Part shown: piece by piece, positions 1-11,618 of the stretch
Layout of the letters: each line of letters begins with the position of its first letter
How positions within the stretch are numbered: the stretch's first letter is position 1
Assembly: GCA_024138025.1 (NCBI GenBank)
Contig: JAMXBD010000232.1
Span: 620,001-684,000 of the forward strand
Length of the DNA stretch: 64,000 nt
Direction of reading: 5' to 3'
Source: Combretum micranthum
Taxonomy: Eukaryota > Streptophyta > Magnoliopsida > Myrtales > Combretaceae
Position numbers and translations under genes: made by a program
Notes under the pieces: model-generated
Told to the model about the DNA's origin: nothing
Seen by the model: the letters and a program-made list of their open reading frames with translations, nothing else
Database searches by the model: none

Positions 1-2687
1 CACTCATTATCTAAATCCTTCAAAGTCATCCCATAACTCGATTCAATCATCAACAATCCAAACAGCACTTAAAAAGAAAAAGAATAATTAGTTGAAGCTC
101 AGTACATGGCAATACAAGTATACACAAGACGGCACACATGCCTAAACTAATGCAATACAATGTCTTAAATTTAAAGTGAAAAAAGCCATGTAGGAGTATT
201 CACACTCCAAAACAAGCCTCTGAGAATTTTGGGATCCTAAGTAATAACAGCTGCTCGAGGGATTGATATAGACAACTTGAATATCTATATCTCTTATATC
301 TATACCAAAAAAAGGAAATAGCATCATCGACGGCTCACAGTCTTTACACATCTTTACTTATCATAGTCCATAATATCATTTAGTTCAACTGGTCTCATAA
401 GCGTGAAATAAACCACATTACTTCATTCCAAACTTAAGTAAATGTTATGCTGAATCATTTGTCCTATCAGCTACCTACTTAACCACTTATAAATTGTCAT
501 TGCATCATGACAAAGGGATAGCCTAAGCGCCTAATTACCTTGCTTGGCTTCGAGCAAAGTTGTCGCTTCTTGGGCCGAATTAAACAACACAAGCATAAGC
601 AACACTCATTAATTAAGTTATCTTTAAGTTCATTAGGATTGTCTATCCTAACAATCAACAAGCATGTCATTTTGTACCTTATATTATCTGGAATCCAAAC
701 AGAAACAGAGGGTAGATCAAGGGCTATCTTAAAAGATAGATCAGAATGTCGGCTCAGAGGCAAACGTCTGTTCAAGAAATTTAACTCATATAAAAAATTA
801 AATTAATTATTCACTTATGTCAAACTCATTTTAAAACCTATTTGATCAAATACTAAGTAAAACCCCCACTATGGTTGCAAAAACAGTCATGCCAAGATAC
901 GGACAGTTCTCCATTATTTATCAAATTATTTCGTTTCTTTTGTTTATAAAATTTTATTATAAAAACATTATTACCCTTCATTAACTTATAGAAAATATTT
1001 ATTTTTCTAGTAAACAAACATTTGAACAAACATACTTCTCATATTAAAATAGCTAGTCTATGTCATTACAGATCTAAGCCAGTTACAAGTTATTAAACAT
1101 ATTTTAACTTAATCTTAGCCTAATTGATTAAACTTAATTGTTTAATCTAGTTGCTATGCCATATTCAACTATTGCACTAAGGCAAGGTCATATACTCTAT
1201 AGAATTTTAATTAGCCTAATTCGTTTTAGCTCATTTAGATTCATTTAGTTAAGTTGAACTAGATTGATTAATTAAGTTCATTTCATACTTAACTTCTATG
1301 TTTAATCTAATCAGTTATTGAATTTATAAATTTACTTAACTCATTCCTAATTATACAAGTACTAATCTATCATATCTGTTATTCATTATTCATCTATTTT
1401 ATTTTATTTTTCTTTCTTTTTCTTTTTTTTTTCCTATAAACAGCACCAGGGGACAAATCACAACCGTGATGGGAGTCGTGATCCTCATCACTGGCCTCAT
1501 CAAGCTTGTGATTGAGATCACACCCTCGATCACAGTCGTGATCTATGCTACAATATGGTTCACAAGTAAGATCACATCCATTATCATCTTTCATGTTTTG
1601 ATCAAATGAGATCACGATCCTTATCACGCTCATGATAAACAAGGTACCAAAGTCACATTTTTCCTTTGTCTTTTGAGCAATTTTGTCAACTTATAAACAT
1701 CACACTTCAATCAAATCACCATAAAATCAAAATACAAACTCATTTTCATAACTTATAGCACTCCAATATATATTTCTATCTCAACTTTTCTTAAATCATT
1801 TCATCAAATACTCGGAATATACATGCCTGTACATATCAAAGTTTTAACAAATATGTTTATATATCTTTAATCTATCAATATTATTATAAATTCTACATAT
1901 ATCTAGCTCTAATTCAACATATTCATGCATAAACGACAACCAAAGCAAGGAAAACAACTTGACTTACTTGTTTAGCTAACTAGGGCTAAAAAAGGCTTCA
2001 CTACTACTCCTCCTTAGTGTTGATGTAGCTTCTACATGCTTATTCCTCCTTCAATTTCTCCTATAATCTTGTTGGATTTAAGATTTAGGGTTGACTTTTT
2101 GAGAAAAAGAAATGAGAGATAAAGAAGAGAAGAAGAAGAAGAAGGGCAACTAGGGAAAACATGAAGAAAGAAAAGAAAAGGAAAAGCGGGTTAGGGTTTT
2201 CTATAGGGGAAAAATATATAGGGTTTATGTGTTTGGGCTTGAGACTTCAAATTGAATTTAGGCTTCTATTTTAAAGTTTCAAGAATTAAATTTTGGCAAG
2301 AGAAACTAAGGAATTGAAATTGGTAATTTGAACTAGAAATTTAGTTTAAGAAATTTAATTAATAAGAATTTGATATTTAGGTTGAGTTTGGGAATTTAGG
2401 ACTTAGGAATTGATATTTTGATAGAAATGGCTTGATGAGGCATTTTGGAAATTTAGGCAATTGAAGAAAATGGATAAATGAAATGGAATATTTGAAATCT
2501 CAAATTTCAATTGATCTATTTACTAATTTGACTATGTTAATTTATTTGATCTTACTCTATTGTTTGCTTGTTTTACTTAAACAAACTACATAAATTCGAT
2601 TTCTAAACTGAGTTCAAAATTAACCATCTATTATACTATTTAATTAATTGTTTCTAACTTAGTTAAGCAAAATTTTGGGATATTTCA
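1..2687 (-). repeat. Family A long repeat, copy A1 (left end cut by window edge)
   Basis: Read on the minus strand, this copy begins at 2687 with TGAAATATCCCAAAATTTTG, the same start as the copies at 63840 (minus) and 8078 (plus). Colinear matches to 60900-63840 include the GTTGATATAGA / TATCTATATCTC segment (about 260 here, 61120 there), the CATTGCATCATGACAA motif (about 500 and 61450) and AAGTTGTCGCT (about 558). In reading order there is a TATA-like CCTATATATT (about 2215), a CT-rich leader, a canonical donor AA|GTAAGTC (about 1967), an AT-rich intron-like stretch, a GC-richer cassette (1455-1655), a pyrimidine tract with AG (about 65), and a short frame containing DDFEGF that stops at 7-9. 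It could be a very long LTR or a non-autonomous element. No coding domain of a known transposon is visible. Confidence 0.65.
1455..1655 (-). repeat. Copy-specific palindromic cassette of family A copy A1
   Basis: GATCACGA and its complement TCGTGATC recur many times in about 200 bp, giving dense short palindromes. The flanks are shared with other family A copies: an ACAAAGGAAA-type motif (minus strand, about 1657-1669) on one side and AAACAG-CAGGGG (about 1437-1456) on the other. The phrase itself is absent from the cassettes of the other copies. Confidence 0.6.
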
Positions 2688-3439
2688 TCCCTTGCCTTAT
2701 ATGTTAGCTTAATAGGGAGATTCCATTCCTTATACAAGATTCCTAATATATTACGTATCTATAAGGAATAGTGAATCTATATCAAAGAAAGTCGAGATGC
2801 ACAGCTTCCCTAAAAAGGAAGGAAAACAAAGTACATTAATTTTTATAATATTTTAAGCATTTATTCCCAATAATGATATTAATTCATAGCTTATTTTAAC
2901 ATTCCTTTGAAGTGATAATTATCTCACTCCATACAACTTTAGTTAGGGATTTGTTATCCAACTTGGTAACAAAAGAATTTTTATTTTTTAATGGATTACC
3001 TCTTTTTACAAAAGTAATTTTTTTTTAGTTCAACAAATTGACACTATATTTTCTCTTTATTATAGTTATATTCTATCAAATATAACATAGTCATTTACTC
3101 ACTCCAATGAAGATAACATGAATTATGGATAATGAATATAAACAATTTTTAGCTATATATGAAAAATGTTTTCAACGCTTGTTTTTCTATCGTCTAATAT
3201 TTTTTATCCAAAAGAGTTTTCCAATTCAACCATCTTATTTTCTTATTAATATTCCAAATTAACACCTATTACATTCATTCATATTTTCCTTATTAAGGAC
3301 TTCTTTTGTTGACAGTTGTTTTTATGTCAATAACTCACTTCCAATTTAATATTCAGTAAGTTTCATGTCATTATCAATATGTTATGATTAGGTTGACAAT
3401 TTTTTTCTTTTCATTACTTTTGGGGGTATCTACCAAGAT
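2688..3439. other. AT-rich intergenic stretch, no gene seen
   Basis: Very AT-rich sequence with stops in all frames and several T runs. No coding signature, TIR pair or tandem array was recognised. It separates family A copy A1 from the family B repeat. Confidence 0.5.
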
Positions 3440-3766
3440 CCATGATTGAGTTACAGTAACGCCCTAACTTATAGGCATTACAACACCCACATGTCCTTCT
3501 CTTCATAAGAACACGCCAAGGCTATGAAATACTAAATCCACCAATTATTTCAAAATATAATCACTAAACTCATTTAACATGATTACATTAAAGCATCACA
3601 TAAAAATAATCTCTTTGAAAAACATAAATTGTTAAAAATCCAAAACTATACATTATCAAAACCAAATAAAACCCAATAAGCCAGTCTCATAAAATCTTCT
3701 ATAACTAATAACATTCTCAAATAAAAGGTCTCCAATATTCTCTCTTCTATTTTCAAAGTCCAAGAT

Positions 3767-3873
3767 CTACTGATGATCCTCGGCTGGATAGTTGTGTCCA
3801 CCATCGTCATCCCCACGATCAACATGTATATCATACCCAGATAAGTCATAAACTATACCATCATCATATGTAC
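3767..3873 (-). other. Candidate acidic terminal exon in family B repeat
   Basis: A strong acceptor (pyrimidine tract plus CAG) is followed by GT and then an open frame encoding TYDDGIVYDLSGYD and a further Asp/Gly-rich stretch ending AEDHQ, with a TAG stop at 3767-3769. The two-base GT before the first full codon implies the same intron phase as the family A terminal exon at 7853. Asp is the dominant residue. It is not a recognised domain. Translation is inferred only from the splice signal and the similarity to the family A tail. Confidence 0.35.
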
Positions 3874-5000
3874 CTGAAAAATAAAGAAATGAGCGGAAAA
3901 ATCCAATACGCCATACCACAAACAAATACGCATGAACATGTAACATACAATTTCACATACAATCCAAAAATTAATGCAGCAAACACAGTTTATTATCTTT
4001 GATTAGTTAAGCAAACAACACAATTTAAAACTACTTGCAATTAGTTCTAAATCGGGAGTAACTCATGACCCGATAAATAAGCCTTTATATAAAATATATT
4101 ATATATATTGATGTTGGGTACTCCGTATACATCATTTTGTACCACAATTAAGCTGGCATGACTCCTAATCTACTGGAATCATTTCTATGCACGAGTCCAC
4201 TCGGGATGTCCTCACACATAGATCATCAGGGCGCCTCATTAGTATCACACTCTACGTGGTCTTTACTAACCAAAGCCAAGCACAGCAGCAAACTTTACAA
4301 TTATAAGCCAGATAAAATTAAGTCAATTTATTGCTCTAACCCTACAAGCACAAACAACAAACAAGGAATAATCGTACCTGATTCACTTTCAAAACTTCAA
4401 TTCTGCCAACAATTCCTTTTAAAAAAAAATTGGAAAATCTAATTTCACCAGAATTCCTGATCACATAAATAAAACATATTCCAATATACAACTTCCTTAG
4501 CATAAACCTAATTCAACTTCATCTAAAACCCTAATCTTAACAGAAATATAAATCCACACCTTCCTCCTTTAATAAAATTTCACAATTTCTCCAATGCCAG
4601 ATCTAAGGTTTTCTCCAGATTTTCTCCCATAAGTAGAACTTCCAACAAAAGATAAAGAAAAATTTTTAAAAAAAATTGATCTTTTACATCGTCAAAAGAA
4701 AAGAAAAGATTTGATATACCTATAGCTTTGGATCTTGATCCTCCTTGATTGCAAATTACAAAATCTCCAACAAAATATAGCATTTCTCCACAAAACTTGA
4801 TCTTCAAAAACAAAAAGGACTTTAGGCAAAGAACATTTCCTTTGAATATCCACAGAAAAGGAGAAGATCAACTCACCTTGATCTTATTTCTTTATCTTTC
4901 CTTGAAGAAAATCTCACATATAGGTCTTTTTAGAGAGGATTCTAGGTTGAGGAATGAGTTTTGGAGAAAATGAAGCCTAGTTTATATGAAAAATAAGGAA

Positions 5001-5160
5001 TAACTGTTTATCTTTAAAAACGCCTCTTCATTTCTAACAACATCCCTTCATCTTCAATAATGTCTCTTCATCCTCAACAACGTCTCTTCATCTTTAACAA
5101 TATATTTTTATCTTTAATAGTGCCTCTTCATCTTTAATAACGTCTCTTCATCTTCTCTCA
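5001..5160. repeat. 20-bp minisatellite, about eight units
   Basis: Consecutive 20-bp units such as CGTCTCTTCATCTTTAACAA start at 5021, 5041, 5061, 5081, 5101, 5121 and 5141, with a degenerate unit at 5001. The period is exact and divergence is mostly C/T. It lies upstream of the TATA-like motif of the family B repeat on the minus strand, where LTR promoters often carry short tandem arrays. Confidence 0.85.
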
Positions 5161-6486
5161 TGTAACTGATAACCGAAAAAATAATTAATTTAAACATTAG
5201 GATTGACCATAAAACCCTCTTATTTTGTATCAAATGGCATCTTTGCCCGTCAATATAAAATATTTATTTATATATTATAGCTACCATTCCTATCTAATGA
5301 TGTATTAACAAATATAGATGTTTAGACAATTCTTTTGTTGATATTTTTTCAATAGTGAAATATTCTAAATTAAACAATTAAATTTGTATGTATGTTTTAA
5401 ATTGTCAAGTGTATGAATTGATAGTGATGACTTAATTTATGGAAATTGAAATATTGGTATAACTAAGCATTAGTGTTGAAATGTGTTGAAATGAAATGTA
5501 TAGTGTTGCATTGCTTTCCTAAAGTAAGTATGAAATTTCCTAATTTACTATATTTCATTAATTAGTGTATATGTTTTTGCTTGTTTAATGAATAAATAGT
5601 GTTGCAATAATTTTGGTAGTGAAGGGAATAATTGGTAAAAGTTATTCATGCTATTGTGTGAACAGAATAATTGATGCTATTGTGATAAGGTATTGTAGTA
5701 AAACTTATGTTTGTATTAAAAAAAAATTTTTTCAAAGTTTAAGAAGCCCATTATTTCATTCACTTGTGAATTCAAGTTCAATTTGGCTACCAAATGTTTT
5801 GAAGCCTAAGCCGTTTTAGTTTAATTAAAATCCAAGCCTAAACCCATAAGAGATCTTCCAAACCCTTCCAAAATGCAACAAAAGTCATAAAACAAATTTA
5901 AGATCATTAACAAAGCTAATTTTTTGCAAAAACACTCTCTAAAACAGACCTAAAATACGCATCATCCCTGCCCTTCATGCTTCTTCTAATTTTGATCAAA
6001 TTCTCTTGCAAAATCCACAAGAATCTCATCTAGTTTCATCTATAAGTTAAGCATGTTTAAGGTAGTGTTCTATTTTGCTTTTCTAATCATTTGTTTACTT
6101 GTTTTCTTCATGAGTGCAACTTTTTTCTAAATGAACTCTTAGTAGATTATAGATAATTTGATAGAACTAAGAGGATTCTTAGGTTTGAATAATTCTTAGG
6201 AGCATGACAAAATCAAGAAATGAAGTTTGGTGTGGTTGTTTTGATAAATAAATGAATTGCATGGTTAGTAGGTTGTCTTAGTGATGAAGTTATGAAATTA
6301 TTAAGGAAGTTATAGAGGTTGTTTAATGAAGTGGATATTAAGTATATATATGTTAAATGTAGTTAAGTGTATAATAGGTAAGATATGAAGTTATTTTAGT
6401 TGCTTTTATAGATAGGTGAATTGGTATAATAGTAGTAATGCATCAATGATGAAAGTGAAGTTATGTGTGTTGTCAGATGAAGTAGA

Positions 6487-6586
6487 TATGATGTTTATGC
6501 ATATTTGGTGCTATTAAGTATGTATAATGAATATATATGATGTTTATGCATATTTGGTGCTATTAAGTATGTATAATGAATATATA
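6487..6586. repeat. Near-perfect 49-bp tandem duplication
   Basis: The stretch beginning TATGATGTTTATGCATATTT occurs twice head to tail with a 49-bp offset (GTTTATGC at 6493 and 6542) and essentially no divergence, so it is a recent local duplication inside the intron-like part of copy A2. Confidence 0.9.
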
Positions 6587-6689
6587 TTGAGTTTTTTTTC
6601 TTTTTTGGCCTCGGACTATATATGAGTTAAATGAAACAAAAATATAAAGTTTAAATCATAAGAAGTAATATGCTTTGTATTTAAAAAGA

Positions 6690-7010
6690 AACACGGGGAA
6701 AACACAGTCACTTGTATCTAGCCATGCTTCTCACTGTATGTTGAACGAATTGGAAAAATATTTAGCATGGCTGGAACATGGCCACATGTACTCCACCATA
6801 CTTCTCTCTAATTTCTTAAGGAATTTGTATTTTGAAGAAACACGACTAAAACACAGTGTAACATATCTCACCATGCTTCTCACTAACTTTCAAAGAGATT
6901 TGTGTACAAATGAAAAACGGCGAGATACATGTCGACTTGTTTTAAGCATGTTTCTTATATGAAGAAACACGAGGACATGCACAGTCGTGTACCTGTCCAT
7001 ACACCCCTTC
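6690..7010 (+). repeat. Repetitive cassette of family A copy A2
   Basis: The motif GAAGAAACACG and its variants recur (about 6688, 6835, 6961), as does CACCATGCTTCTCACT (about 6723, 6796, 6870), giving an imperfect array of roughly 140-bp units. It lies at the position where the other family A copies carry a different GC-richer cassette. The 95-codon frame running through it has no recognisable protein similarity and is taken as incidental. Confidence 0.45.
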
Positions 7011-7061
7011 TTAAAAAAATTATTTATTTTAATTTTTCAAAATTAAGAATAATGAATTGTG

Positions 7062-7081
7062 ATATATATATATATATATAT
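7062..7081. repeat. (TA)n microsatellite
   Basis: About ten uninterrupted TA units, just downstream of the copy A2 cassette. Confidence 0.9.
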
Positions 7082-7852
7082 ACTAAGTTATGTTTTGATA
7101 TGAGTTTTGTTTAAATTGAATATTTGATATAGGTGTTAATCTCTCATTGTGAATTAATGTCTTTTAACAGATTCCCCCACTCAGTTAGATCTATTTGTTA
7201 GTATGCCACTAGAGATATCAAATCTTCCAAGTATGCAATAACTTGATTGTTGAGTGTTAAGTTAGGTATTTCTAAATCAACTCTAATTAAAGGTTAAGCT
7301 AAAAATATTTGAATTGGTTGTGCTTATGTTGTTTGATCTTGTCCGGGGAGCGACAACCCTGCTTAGATCTAAGCATGGTAGTTTGGGCTCTTAGGTCACT
7401 CATGTCATGATGCAATGACAATTTATAAATGGCTCAACAGGTAATCAATAGGGGAAAAAATATCGGTGTAACCTTTACTTATTTTTAAAAGAAAATAATA
7501 TAATTCAGTTCACGTTTATAAGATTGATTGAAGTACGTGATATTATGGATAAAGCTAAGTAAAGATGAGTAACGACTATGAAACCTAGATGAGATTATTA
7601 TTTGTAAAGTTATGTAAGAGATATCAGTATATGGGCTGTTTATATTAACCCTCCGAACAGCTGCTGTTACTTAGGACCCCTAGGTTCCCAAGGATTGTTA
7701 TCGGAGTTTGAACACTCTAATGTTGATTTATTTACTTAATTAAAGAAAATTAATATAATGGTTATTGCATTGCATTAGTTAAGAATGTGTGTCACTTTGT
7801 ATTTGCTTGTATTGTTGTATACTTAGCCCTTAGCTCACTTTTTCTTTCGTAG

Positions 7853-7929
7853 GTAATGACGATGAATTCTATGATGCTTTGGGATATGGGACAGATTTCG
7901 AGGAATTTTTGGATGATTGGGATAAATAG
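7853..7929 (+). other. Candidate acidic terminal exon of family A copy A2
   Basis: The pyrimidine-rich tract and AG at 7851-7852 are followed by GT and an open frame whose C-terminal part reads GTDFEEFLDDWDK and stops at TAG 7927-7929. Asp and Glu make up nearly half the residues. The corresponding frame in copy A3 (11451-11498) reads DIGTDFEEYLDKWSD, with mostly synonymous differences, which argues for past selection on a peptide. The upstream coding exon is unknown, and so is the function. An in-frame ATG is lacking, so it would need splicing from an upstream exon. Confidence 0.45.
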
Positions 7930-9789
7930 GATCCATAGAATGTTGGTTTTGTTGTTTTATTAGAAGAACTTGCATGGGGTTGATGAAGCTAAAGTACCTT
8001 TTTTTTAAGAGTTTACATTTAAGCTCATGGTTTGTAACTTAAAGTTCTTGAATTTCTATCTTCTTTGCAACTACTCATGAAATACCCTAAATTTTTGTTT
8101 AAGTTAATTAGATATTATTAGACAATTAGTATAAAAATATGGGTACTTTTTAACCTCAATTTAAATTTCATTTAGAGAAAGATTTTAAATGATTTAACTA
8201 ATGGAATTATATAAACTATAGGGAATAATTGATAGTTTAACATGATTAAATTAGTAGGTAAATTTAATTAAAAATAGAGATTTTAATACCATGAATACTT
8301 GATTTAACCTATTAAACTATTCCAATTATCTATTTTAACGAATTCAAATTATTCAATACTTTCCAACTATCAACTTGAACTTGATTCATCAAGTTTAATC
8401 GCATAAACTCCAAAACCTTCAATTTAGCCATTTAAGCTTAAATTCCAACTCCTTAAATTCTAGAAATTTAAAACTAAATATTTTCTTTCAAAAACCAACT
8501 CCTAAGCCCCTAAAATCATAAATTCAAGTGAGATATTAATTTTCTTTTAATTAAATTTTCTAGATTCAATTTCTAATGCCAATTAGCTAATTATTTTTCT
8601 CAATTCTTAAAATCAATTCTAAAAGCTCAAAACCCATAATCTAAAAGGATAATCCATGGCATTAAATCCAAGCCCATCAACATGAAGCCCACAACTAAAA
8701 ATCAAGCCCATAAAAGCTAATGAATCAAGCCCATTAAGCCAATGAGACCATGTTCTTACCATGCACCATCATACATAATATAATGCCCTAAATTCTAGAC
8801 ATATCCAACATATGAAAAGACCAAAAGGACCTTAACCAATTCAAGAAGAATTCCACACCTATGAAAAGACCAAAATGCCCCTAAACTATTCACATAAAAG
8901 AACCAAAATGCCCTTAACCCTAATGGAAATTATAAGACACAAAATACTAAAAAAATAAGCCTTAGAAAATCCTAATTCTCTCCCCATTTTCAATAGCCCC
9001 CAGTCCCTAAATTCTCTCTAGAAAAACTCTACAAAACACACCAAAAATTCTACAAAAATCCTACAACAATCCCTCTTGAACACAAGTCTTCAATAGGTAA
9101 GAAAATCTATCATATTTTCATCATCCAATTACTCAATTTCTTCCCAAAAATTTAATTTTTATTTTAATTGATTCTTAGATGAAATTTGAAGAGAAAACCA
9201 AGGATTTAATTGGAGAATATCATTAAAAGCATCATCAATCCTTTGATGTAGTAGTAGTAGCAATAGAGATTCCTAAGATTATTTGCTAATTCAAGAAAGC
9301 AATTTTAATTAGTATATTTAATTATGTTAATGACATATATATTCATGAAAATTACTAAATTTTAACTTGGATTAAAGTATTAAATAATATATATACATAT
9401 ATAGGTATGCGTGGAAATCTAAATGAACATGTCTATATGTATGTTATAATAGTTGTTGATTTAGTGAAATTGTTGCATGTTCATATATATGTGTGTGTTG
9501 AAATATGTATATATGTATGATTATGTTAGAATGATATGCTTATTTGAAGTGAAATTATCAAGCAAAACTCTTGGAGTATATGGATGTATGTATGTGTTGA
9601 TAAGTGCTGGAAATTTGATAAACTTATGTTGATAATGATGATTTGAGTTATGATTTATGATTTAATTTGTAAAATATAAATCTAAATATAACCTAGATGA
9701 AATAACATAGAAGAAACATTTTTTAGATGATTAAAAAATATTGGAAATCGAATTCAACAAAGGAAATTCAAAAAAATCACAAAATTGTA

Positions 9790-9983
9790 TCACATCGTCC
9801 TGGCATTGTCACTATAACGGTAATGTTGGTAGCTAGACCGGTAACCAAATGAGCTCCGACAACATCAAAACCTTGTCGAAAGAGTAGATACGTGTGTCTA
9901 CTGTACAAATCTTTGGTGAACCGGCCAAGAACCATTCATTTAGTTAGCCGAAATTGAGTGAATCGTTCGGTTGTTGCACTAGT
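9790..9983 (+). repeat. Copy-specific GC-richer cassette of family A copy A3
   Basis: A GC-richer island with CCGGT/ACCGG repeats (TAGACCGGTAAC, GAACCGGCCAAG) lies between ACAAAGGAAATTC (about 9757) and CCCCTGTTTC (about 9985). Both flanks are shared with copies A1 and A5 in reverse orientation, while the interior is not. Confidence 0.6.
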
Positions 9984-11450
9984 TCCCCTGTTTCTACATA
10001 GATTGTGTGTAATTGAAAAATAAAACCATAATTAATTAATTTTTTAGGCCAAATGAACTTATAAACATGTAAATATATGTATTAGGAAGTTTACATAAAA
10101 ATTTGAGCTTAAGAACTCGTGTTTAAGGTAATGAACCAATTGATTAAAGTTATGGTGCACACAAATTTTCTATAGGAAATGAAATATTGTAATTTAAGGT
10201 AAATAGATTCTAATCAAATAAATATGAAATAAATGTAAATAACCTATTTTCATATTAATATGTGAATTTTAAGATGAATAATTAATTATTATAATTTTAG
10301 AAACTTATTTTATAAAATACGAATAAATATGGTATTATAAGATAATATAGACCTAATAGGAAACTGGTTTAGATCCCTTAGCATATTTAGATGTGAAAAT
10401 ATATTATAAATGGTATAAAGAGAATAATTATATTTTAAATGAGTTTAGTAGACTAAGATGGATATAAAATAAACTTGATTGATTAATTATATCTAACTTG
10501 GGTAAATTAAGTTAATGTAGATTTATTAACTAACATTGGCTTAGTAAATTCTTTAGAAACCAACAATTTATATTCAACTATTAATCTACTTAATGAATTA
10601 TAATAAGGTCATATTAACTTGTAAATGGCTCAAATATAATTGTAATGTAATAGACCATCAATAACAAGAGGAATATGTTGCTTCAAATGTATATTTAATA
10701 GAAACATGAGTATTTAATATGAGTTTGATAAAGTTAATAATTGCTTTAAATATTTATATGAGTTAATCTCTTAAGCAGATATTTGTTAGGAGTTTGTATT
10801 CTGCTTTATCTCCTGACCTATCTTCTATTTATCCAGATTTTGTACCTAGTACACAATGACTTATATGTTGTGTGCTAAGATAGGCACTCCAAAAAAATTA
10901 ATGCTTAAAGACGACTTTAATAATTGCTTGATGCTTGTCCATGGCCATTTTTGAGACCTAATCCATGGGGTGACAACCTTGCTAGATGGTGCTAGCACTG
11001 TAGTTAGGCACTTAACCCATCATAGGTGGCTCAGCGGGTAACTAATGAAAGAAACGGTAACGAGATAATGCCTACCTAGATTAGAAAGAAGTAATATAGT
11101 GTAGTTTACGTTTATGGAACCAATTGAGCTGCACTATATTATGGATTATGATGAGTAAAGATACGTAACAGCTATAACCCCCAGACGAGGCTATTAATTG
11201 TAGAGGTAGGAAATATAGATATTCAAGCTACCTAATCAACCGTACGAGTAATTGCTGCTACCCAAGACCCCTAAGTTCCCAACGTATTACTAGAATATGA
11301 GTGCTCCACTGTTGTTTGTTATGCTTTAATTCAAATATATAAATTATCGATTGTTGCATTGCATATAGAATAGGTGTGTGTGCCCATCTCATATATGCTT
11401 GTGCTGCTATCGTACTGGGTTTTGACTTATTCCTTTCTTTTTCAAGTGTT

Positions 11451-11498
11451 GATATTGGCACGGACTTTGAAGAATATCTCGACAAATGGAGTGACTAG
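11451..11498 (+). other. Candidate acidic terminal exon of family A copy A3
   Basis: Downstream of a pyrimidine tract ending TTTCAAG, the frame reads DIGTDFEEYLDKWSD and stops at TAG 11496-11498. Compared with copy A2, the codons for G, T, D, F, E, L and D change at silent positions and E is identical; one conservative change is F to Y. It is shorter than in A2 because the segment just after the acceptor is missing, so this copy's acceptor may be impaired. Confidence 0.4.
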
Positions 11499-11618
11499 GA
11501 GTTGCTAGATTATTACCATTATTCTATATTATAAAATTTCACTATTAGACTTATATTTTAATGAGGGCTATTTATGAGCCCATGAGTTCTATTATGAGAT
11601 ACTTGAATCTATTTATTT

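Larger units (their letters stand above)
3440..5250 (-). repeat. Family B LTR-like repeat (probable Ty3/gypsy-type LTR)
   Basis: On the minus strand it carries a 20-bp minisatellite (5021-5160), a TATA-like CATATAAAC, a leader, a donor-like ATCAAG|GTGAGT (about 4873), an intron-like AT-rich stretch, an acceptor TTTATTTTTCAG at about 3875 and a short acidic frame (3767-3873). It finishes near 3450-3480 with TTAGGGCGTTACTG, which resembles the GGGCGT-TACA or GGCGTGACA ends of many plant gypsy LTRs. No internal gag or pol is present, so a solo LTR is the simplest reading. The outer boundaries are approximate and no target-site duplication was found. Confidence 0.45.
5356..8077 (+). repeat. Family A long repeat, copy A2
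   Basis: It starts with TGAAATATTCTAAATTAAAC and ends where copy A3 begins. It shares with A3 and, in reverse, with A1 and A5 the order: AAGCCCA-rich leader with donor-like AAG|GTAGTG (about 6061), intron-like middle with a repetitive cassette (about 6690-7010), a gGGGAGCGACAACC motif (about 7346), CATGATGCAATGACA (about 7407), ACAGCTGCTGTTACTTAGGA (about 7658), acceptor TTTCTTTCGTAG (7852) and an acidic terminal frame. A 49-bp unit at 6487 is duplicated. No transposon protein domain is present. The start is the least secure boundary. Confidence 0.55.
8078..11618 (+). repeat. Family A long repeat, copy A3 (3.5 kb)
   Basis: It begins TGAAATACCCTAAATTTTTG directly after the end of A2 and ends before another TGAAATACC at 11619, so A2, A3 and a third start are arranged head to tail. 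It contains a leader with AAGCCCA repeats and CT-rich sequence (8640-9060), a donor ATAG|GTAAGA (about 9097), an AT-rich middle with a cassette at 9790-9983, GGGGTGACAACCTTGC (about 10970), GCTGCTACCCAAGACCCCTA (about 11253) and a terminal frame ending at 11498. No gag, pol or transposase can be seen. The head-to-tail layout could come from unequal recombination between LTRs or from tandem duplication. Confidence 0.6.

Noticed and set aside
5001..5160. 20-bp direct repeats as a CRISPR array
   Set aside because: The units are contiguous without spacers and the sequence is from a plant nuclear genome; it is a minisatellite.
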